From: Candidatus Mcinerneyibacteriota bacterium
GTDB taxonomy: Bacteria > AUK180 > JAQVHJ01
Direction of reading: 5' to 3'
Assembly: GCA_030630935.1 (NCBI GenBank)
Contig: DAOVMD010000099.1
Coordinates: 1 to 8,864, forward strand
Length of the DNA stretch: 8,864 bases
In this document: positions 5,822-8,864 of the stretch, piece after piece
How positions within the stretch are numbered: the first letter of the stretch is position 1
Layout: each line of letters begins with the position of its first letter
The notes under the pieces: model-generated
Database searches by the model: none
Told to the model about the DNA's origin: nothing
The model's input: the letters and a program-made list of their open reading frames with translations, nothing else
Made by a program: the position numbers and the translations under genes

Positions 5822-6508
5822 ATGAAAATAATATTAAATAAAAACGTTATTATCATTTTTATGATAATTCTTTTATTATCATTAGTTGCGTGTAATAATA
5901 ACCACTCAAAAAAAGTTATATTTACAGATATCGTTCTTGATGATATTGCATGGGATGGAGAGCATCTTTGGGGTGTTAATATGGAGAAATCCAGGTTAGT
6001 TAAATTAGATATAAACACAAGTGAGATATTATTTAATACTGAGCTTCCCATTAAGTGTCCTCAAAGTATTTGTTATTCTGACGATTACTTTTGGATAACA
6101 ACATGTTTAGGTGAGATTGTAAAGGTGAGTGAATTAGGTGAGTATTTAGAAACTACTAAAATTCCCGGATTAAGTATTGGAAGTGCAGATATTAAAGGGA
6201 TTGTGTTTGCAAAGGGAAAACTTTTTATTCTGAACGGTTATAATATTCTTGAATTGGATAGAGATACTTATGAGATTATTAATAAATTCGAATTCCCAAG
6301 AAGAATTTATAGTGGTTTGAGTTTTAATGGTGAGGAGTTAGTATTATTAAATTCAATTGGGAAATTAATGTTTATAAATCTTGAATATGGTTATGTGTCG
6401 GTTGAAAAGAAAATTGAAAAGTCCGGGATTCCCATTGGGATTACCTGGGATGGTGAAAAGTTTCTTATCCCGATTTATTCAAAGAAGAGAATTATAATAG
6501 TTAAATAA
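5822..6508 (+). CDS. Predicted lipoprotein with five beta-propeller-like repeats
   Basis: 228 residues. A lysine-containing N-terminus, a hydrophobic stretch (9-22) and a lipobox LVAC with Cys24 followed by NNN predict a signal-peptidase-II-processed, lipid-anchored exported protein. The mature part has five repeats about 41 residues apart: DIAWDGEHLWGVN (41-53), ICYSDDYFWITT (83-94), GIVFAKGKLFILN (126-138), GLSFNGEELVLLN (165-177) and GITWDGEKFLIPI (206-218). Each pairs a WDG-like turn with a following strand and a K-L-D or L-E-L-D-like strand, as in small beta-propellers such as glutaminyl cyclotransferase- or NHL-like folds. Five blades would be a short propeller. No catalytic motif is recognised and the substrate or partner is unknown. 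The gene stands alone behind a consensus promoter, between inverted copies of the GGGACA-ended element. Confidence 0.8.
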   Translation: MKIILNKNVIIIFMIILLLSLVACNNNHSKKVIFTDIVLDDIAWDGEHLWGVNMEKSRLVKLDINTSEILFNTELPIKCPQSICYSDDYFWITTCLGEIVKVSELGEYLETTKIPGLSIGSADIKGIVFAKGKLFILNGYNILELDRDTYEIINKFEFPRRIYSGLSFNGEELVLLNSIGKLMFINLEYGYVSVEKKIEKSGIPIGITWDGEKFLIPIYSKKRIIIVK

Positions 6509-6554
6509 GGTAGTGTGAAAAGTAATATGAAAGAATATTAAAAGTAAAACTACC
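6509..6554 (+). terminator. Weak nested stem after the lipoprotein gene
   Basis: GGTAGT (6509-6514) can pair with ACTACC (6549-6554), and inside it TAATAT (6523-6528) pairs with ATATTA (6535-6540). It begins right after the stop codon. The stems are short and no T-run follows, so a terminator role is only possible. Confidence 0.25.
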
Positions 6555-6641
6555 CCAAAAGTATATATATTAAGAAGTTCTTTTCTTACTTATGCAGTTT
6601 CGGAAGTTCATTTATAAGATGATTTAATATGAATCAGTTCT

Positions 6642-6707
6642 TTGACATAGTTTCGCTTCGCTCCACAATAAAGAGTTCAAATGTTATTGTTTCGCATCGC
6701 TACACAT
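6642..6707 (+). repeat. TTCGC/CTCCACAA segment, second occurrence
   Basis: TTTGACATAG, then TTTCGCTTCGCTCCACAA (6651-6668), AGAGTTCAA (octamer-like) and TTTCGCATCGCTACACA. It parallels 241-290 and again precedes the 65-bp module. TTGACA at 6642-6647 looks like a -35 box, but no good -10 follows at the right distance, so I do not call a promoter. Confidence 0.5.
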
Positions 6708-6746
6708 TTGAGATTTATGGTTGGTAATTATTAATTGATAATTGTT

Positions 6747-6811
6747 TTTGCATTACATATTATACTGCATCTGTTTAGAGCGATAGTTCTTGGTGTAAAC
6801 TTTTTGATTAT
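6747..6811 (+). repeat. 65-bp intergenic module, copy 2
   Basis: TTTGCATTA (6747-6755), TTTAGAGCGATA (6774-6785), TAAACTTTTTGATTA (from 6796). The 27- and 22-base offsets equal those of copies 1 and 3. It is preceded by AATTATTAATTGATAATT, a stretch resembling the lead-in of copy 3. Confidence 0.65.
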
Positions 6812-6840
6812 TCTTAATTATCAAATGAATACAAAATTTT

Positions 6841-6896
6841 TTCTGTTCTCTGTTCTCTGATATCTGCTCTCTGTTCAAGCAACATAGTTGCTTGAG
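6841..6896 (-). repeat. Heptad array plus CAAGCAAC hairpin, third copy
   Basis: TTCTGTTCTCTG repeats, ATATCTG and CTCTCTG heptads lead into TCAAGCAAC (6875-6883), ATA, GTTGCTTGA (6887-6895), a perfect 9-bp stem with a 3-base loop. The far end (ACAATC block of the other copies) is weak or lost here. Confidence 0.65.
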
Positions 6897-6921
6897 AATG
6901 CGGTGTGTTCAGTGTGGAGTT

Positions 6922-6959
6922 TACCCCGAATTCACTTCGGGGTAGTTATTCTTTTTTTT
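6922..6959 (+). terminator. Strong hairpin followed by T-run
   Basis: TACCCCGAA (6922-6930) and TTCGGGGTA (6936-6944) form a perfect 9-bp stem with a 5-base loop, followed by GTTATTC and eight Ts (6952-6959). This is the best rho-independent terminator shape in the window, although the T-run starts seven bases after the stem. It is about 410 nt beyond the lipoprotein stop, so that transcript would have a long repeat-filled 3' end. Confidence 0.5.
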
Positions 6960-6969
6960 GTTTTTTCTT

Positions 6970-7005
6970 TTCATCCCATACATCCCGTCCATCCCTGTTA
7001 AAATT
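6970..7005 (+). repeat. CATCCCGTC nonamer repeat, copy 2
   Basis: Units CATCCCATA (6972-6980), CATCCCGTC (6981-6989), CATCCCTGT (6990-6998), then TAAAATTG. Both the last unit and the TAAAAT tail are as in copy 1 at 1496-1530. T-rich DNA follows to about 7040. Confidence 0.6.
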
Positions 7006-7055
7006 GTTTTTCTTTTTTTGTTTTGTTTTTGTTTTCTTTCGTAATGAGTGATTAA

Positions 7056-7151
7056 TGGGACACCCTTGATGAATTTGGAAAACTCATTATTCTGGAAACA
7101 AAAGAATGTTTTATAAATTGTGTTACTTTTTCCTATTTACAGGATGTCCCA
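7056..7151 (-). mobile_element. Element with GGGACA inverted ends, copy B (short form)
   Basis: TGGGACACCC (7056-7065) and GGATGTCCCA (7142-7151) are inverted ends of a 96-bp unit. Its reverse complement matches copy A at 5171-5368 over both ends, the GTAAAT...AGTAACA portion and the outer flanks (GAGTGATTAAT and CTTTCGTAA on one side, AAGTTTTTTATT on the other). It lacks the nested heptad-hairpin. No coding capacity; mobility is inferred only from the inverted ends and the two copies. Confidence 0.55.
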
Positions 7152-7173
7152 AGTTTTTTATTTTTTGTTTTTT

Positions 7174-7200
7174 TTCGTGTTTTTCATGTTTTCGTGGCTA
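7174..7200 (+). repeat. TTCGTGTTT nonamer repeat
   Basis: TTCGTGTTT (7174-7182), TTCATGTTT (7183-7191) and TCGTGGCTA (7192-7200) are period-9 units, with another TTCGTG at 7207-7212. It is the only place in the window where this word is seen. It lies just upstream of the amidohydrolase promoter. Confidence 0.45.
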
Positions 7201-7232
7201 AGAATCTTCGTGTAAAAAATTTTAGAAATCAT

Positions 7233-7261
7233 TTGACTTTTTAATCAAAGTGTTATAAAAT
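7233..7261 (+). promoter_or_regulatory. Sigma-70-type promoter of the amidohydrolase gene
   Basis: TTGACT (7233-7238) and TAAAAT (7256-7261) with a 17-bp spacer. The leader would be about 28 nt and contains AAGGAGGT (7285-7292), a near-perfect anti-16S match, 4 nt before the ATG at 7297. Confidence 0.7.
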
Positions 7262-7296
7262 GTAAATTAATTTACTAAATTACTAAGGAGGTAATT

Positions 7297-8526
7297 ATGT
7301 TAGCGATTATTAATGGGAAAATTCTAACTATTACAAAGGGAGTTATTGATAAAGGTACAATTATAATTGAAAAAGGCAGGATTGTTAAAATTGGTAAAGG
7401 AATTAAAGTTCCTAAGAAAGCTAAAGTAATTAATGCTAAGGGGAAAGTAATTATGCCCGGGATGATTGATGCACATTGTCACACTGGTATTTTTGCGGAT
7501 GGAGTAGGTTGGAAGGAATCTGACGGCAATGAAATGACAGACCCGATCACCCCGCAGCTGAGAGCAATTGATGCTATTCACCCGGAAGATATTGCATTCC
7601 AGGACTTGAGAGAAGCGGGTGTTACAACTATTAATACAGGTCCCGGTAGTGGAAATTTAATCGGGGGACAATTTGTCTGTATGAAAACTAAAAAAACTAA
7701 TTCAATTGAGAAAGTAATTATTAAACAACCATCTGCAATGAAGATGGCTCTTGGTGAGAATCCAAAAAGTGTTTATGGCGCGAATAAAAGAATGCCGTCC
7801 ACAAGAATGGGTAATGCTGCAGTCTTGAGGAATGCTCTTGTTGAAGCTGTTGAATACAATGAAAAATTAAAGAAGTTCAAAGACAGCAATAAAGAATATA
7901 AAAAGAAATTAAAAGACTGGGAAAAGAGTAAGAAGAAAAAGAAAGGTGATAAGCCCAAAGCACCGGAACCACCGGCAAGAAATTTAAAGCATGAAGCGTT
8001 AGTCCCGGTTATTGAGGGTAAGATGCGTGCAATGATTCATTGTCATCGTGCTGATGATATAATAACTGCTATTAGAATTGCTGAAGAATTTAAAATGTAC
8101 TTTTCAATTGAACATTGTACTGAAGGATTTAAAATTGCAGATATCCTCGCGAAGAAAAAAATCGCCTGTGTTGTTGGACCGATCTTTTTTTCAAGGTCAA
8201 AATATGAACTTCGTGAAATGACTCCTGAGAATCCTGCGATTCTAAGTAAAGCAGGTGTTAAAATTGCTATTCAGACTGATGAAATGTCAGCTGTAAAATA
8301 TATGCTCTTGAATGCAGGGGTCGCGGTTAAGTATGGTATGGATGAGAAAGAAGCACTAAAAGCAATTACTATTTATCCTGCTGAGATTATTGGAGTTGAA
8401 AAACGGGTCGGGAGTCTCGAGAAAGGAAAAGATGCTGATATTATTATATTGAGTGGAAATCCAATGGACTATAAAACTCGAGTCGAAATGGTTTTAATTG
8501 ACGGGGAAATTGAATATAAACGATAA
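7297..8526 (+). CDS. Metal-dependent amidohydrolase (imidazolonepropionase-like)
   Basis: 409 residues of the amidohydrolase superfamily, close to the imidazolonepropionase-like/metal-dependent hydrolase group. The N-terminal beta-sandwich (LAIINGKILTITKG... to KVINAKGKVIMPG, 2-55) leads into the barrel with the metal motif DAHCH (His60, His62). Further likely ligands or catalytic residues: His248/His250 in AMIHCHRADD, His273 in SIEHCTEG, Asp328 in IQTDEMS. The C-terminus returns to the sandwich with VGSLEKGKDADIIILSGNP (371-389). A lysine-rich segment (189-219), then KAPEPPARN, precedes the HCH strand; I recall similar charged inserts in relatives. The group hydrolyses amide or amine bonds of small molecules; the substrate is unknown here. 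No signal peptide, so cytosolic. The gene is single, with its own promoter and a strong ribosome binding site. Confidence 0.88.
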   Translation: MLAIINGKILTITKGVIDKGTIIIEKGRIVKIGKGIKVPKKAKVINAKGKVIMPGMIDAHCHTGIFADGVGWKESDGNEMTDPITPQLRAIDAIHPEDIAFQDLREAGVTTINTGPGSGNLIGGQFVCMKTKKTNSIEKVIIKQPSAMKMALGENPKSVYGANKRMPSTRMGNAAVLRNALVEAVEYNEKLKKFKDSNKEYKKKLKDWEKSKKKKKGDKPKAPEPPARNLKHEALVPVIEGKMRAMIHCHRADDIITAIRIAEEFKMYFSIEHCTEGFKIADILAKKKIACVVGPIFFSRSKYELREMTPENPAILSKAGVKIAIQTDEMSAVKYMLLNAGVAVKYGMDEKEALKAITIYPAEIIGVEKRVGSLEKGKDADIIILSGNPMDYKTRVEMVLIDGEIEYKR

Positions 8527-8530
8527 TGAG

Positions 8531-8581
8531 ATTAACTCTGTTAACCTTATTAAGCGCAGAGAGCAGAAAGCATCTCTGCTC
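8531..8581. repeat. Short hairpins and heptad fragment after the amidohydrolase gene
   Basis: TTAAC/GTTAA around TCT (8532-8544) recalls the GTTAAC hairpin at 1394-1412. GAGCAGA (8561-8567) and TCTGCTC (8575-8581) form a 7-bp stem built from heptad-like CAGAGAGCAG text. No T-run follows, so terminator activity is doubtful. Confidence 0.35.
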
Positions 8582-8627
8582 AAAATTTATGATTTATAAT
8601 TGATACTTGTTAATTGATAATTGAATA

Positions 8628-8691
8628 TTTGCATTATATATTACAATGCTTTTGTTTAAAACGATATTTCTTAACATAAACTTTTTAATTA
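8628..8691 (+). repeat. 65-bp intergenic module, copy 3
   Basis: TTTGCATTA (8628-8636), TTTAAAACGATA (8655-8666), TAAACTTTTTAATTA (from 8677). Offsets 27 and 22 as in the other two copies, although the middle block has two G-to-A differences. It is led in by TTAATTGATAATTG, as is copy 2. Confidence 0.65.
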
Positions 8692-8769
8692 TTTTTTCTA
8701 TAATATCATATTGTTTGTAATCATCTCACTTTTTGTAAACCTTCATAATGTTGATTTTATATTTTAGAT

Positions 8770-8789
8770 TTTCATCCCGTCCATCCCAT
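8770..8789 (+). repeat. CATCCCGTC nonamer repeat, copy 3
   Basis: CATCCCGTC (8772-8780) and CATCCCATT (8781-8789), two units only, joined immediately to the CAAGCAAC hairpin. The CTGTTAAAAT tail of the other two copies is missing. Confidence 0.55.
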
Positions 8790-8791
8790 TC

Positions 8792-8864
8792 TCAAGCAAC
8801 TTTGTTGCTTGAACAGAGAACAGATATCAGAGAACCGAGAGCAGTTGTTTTACAGATTGTAGAT
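8792..8864 (+). repeat. CAAGCAAC hairpin plus heptad array, longest copy (runs to window edge)
   Basis: TCAAGCAAC (8792-8800), TTT, GTTGCTTGA (8804-8812) is a perfect 9-bp hairpin. It continues into heptads CAGAGAA (8814-8820), CAGATAT (8821-8827), CAGAGAA (8828-8834), then GAGAGCAGTTGTTTTACAG and ATTGTAGAT. It is the forward counterpart of 5280-5353 and gives the fullest view of the element. Confidence 0.65.

Noticed and set aside
5818-6051. 77-codon minus-strand frame over the start of the lipoprotein gene
   Set aside because: It is antisense to a gene with a consensus promoter, ribosome binding site and lipobox, and has no features of its own.
6642-6670. Promoter in the lipoprotein downstream region (TTGACA)
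   Set aside because: At 16 to 18 bp downstream only CACAAT-like text is found, and no gene starts behind it; the TTGACA is explained by the repeat family.
7324-7581. 85-codon minus-strand frame inside the amidohydrolase gene
   Set aside because: It is antisense to the conserved N-terminal domain and metal motif of the amidohydrolase and has no recognisable motif.
7773-7958. Phe/Leu-rich minus-strand frame that looks like a membrane peptide
   Set aside because: It is the antisense shadow of the lysine-rich part of the amidohydrolase; AAG/AAA codons read backwards give CTT/TTT.

Overview
The window comes from an AT-rich (roughly 30% GC by eye) bacterium. A lipobox-bearing lipoprotein, sigma-70-type promoters and AGGAG ribosome binding sites all point to a bacterial chromosome. 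The AT-rich coding and the repeat-laden spacers resemble what I recall of FCB-type or other uncultured lineages, but nothing here fixes the phylum. Five genes are supported and cover about two thirds of the window. The rest lies in long spacers (about 340 to 790 nt) that are not random filler.

Layout: 1-496 is a repeat mosaic ending in a promoter. 497-1333 (+) encodes a Cas4/RecB-like PD-(D/E)XK nuclease with four cysteines placed as for an iron-sulfur cluster. 1334-2015 is a convergent spacer with several short hairpins and repeat fragments. 2016-5058 (-) is a two-gene metF-metE operon read from a promoter at 5095-5123. 5071-5821 is repeats plus a consensus promoter. 5822-6508 (+) encodes a small lipoprotein with about five beta-propeller-like repeats. 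6509-7296 is repeats, a terminator-like hairpin and a promoter. 7297-8526 (+) encodes a metal-dependent amidohydrolase. 8527-8864 is repeats again.

Function: MetF reduces 5,10-methylene-THF to 5-methyl-THF and MetE passes that methyl group to homocysteine, giving a cobalamin-independent last step of methionine synthesis. The nuclease, lipoprotein and amidohydrolase each have their own promoter and no evident link to each other or to the met operon.

The most unusual content is the intergenic DNA. It is assembled from a small set of recurring modules: degenerate tandem arrays of period 7, 8 and 9; a 65-bp module present three times with exactly conserved internal spacing and once in collapsed form; a heptad array attached to a CAAGCAAC hairpin; and an inverted pair of elements with GGGACA ends, one of which carries a nested insertion. 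The modules recur in similar order in several spacers. One octamer array runs in phase into the -35 box of the lipoprotein promoter.
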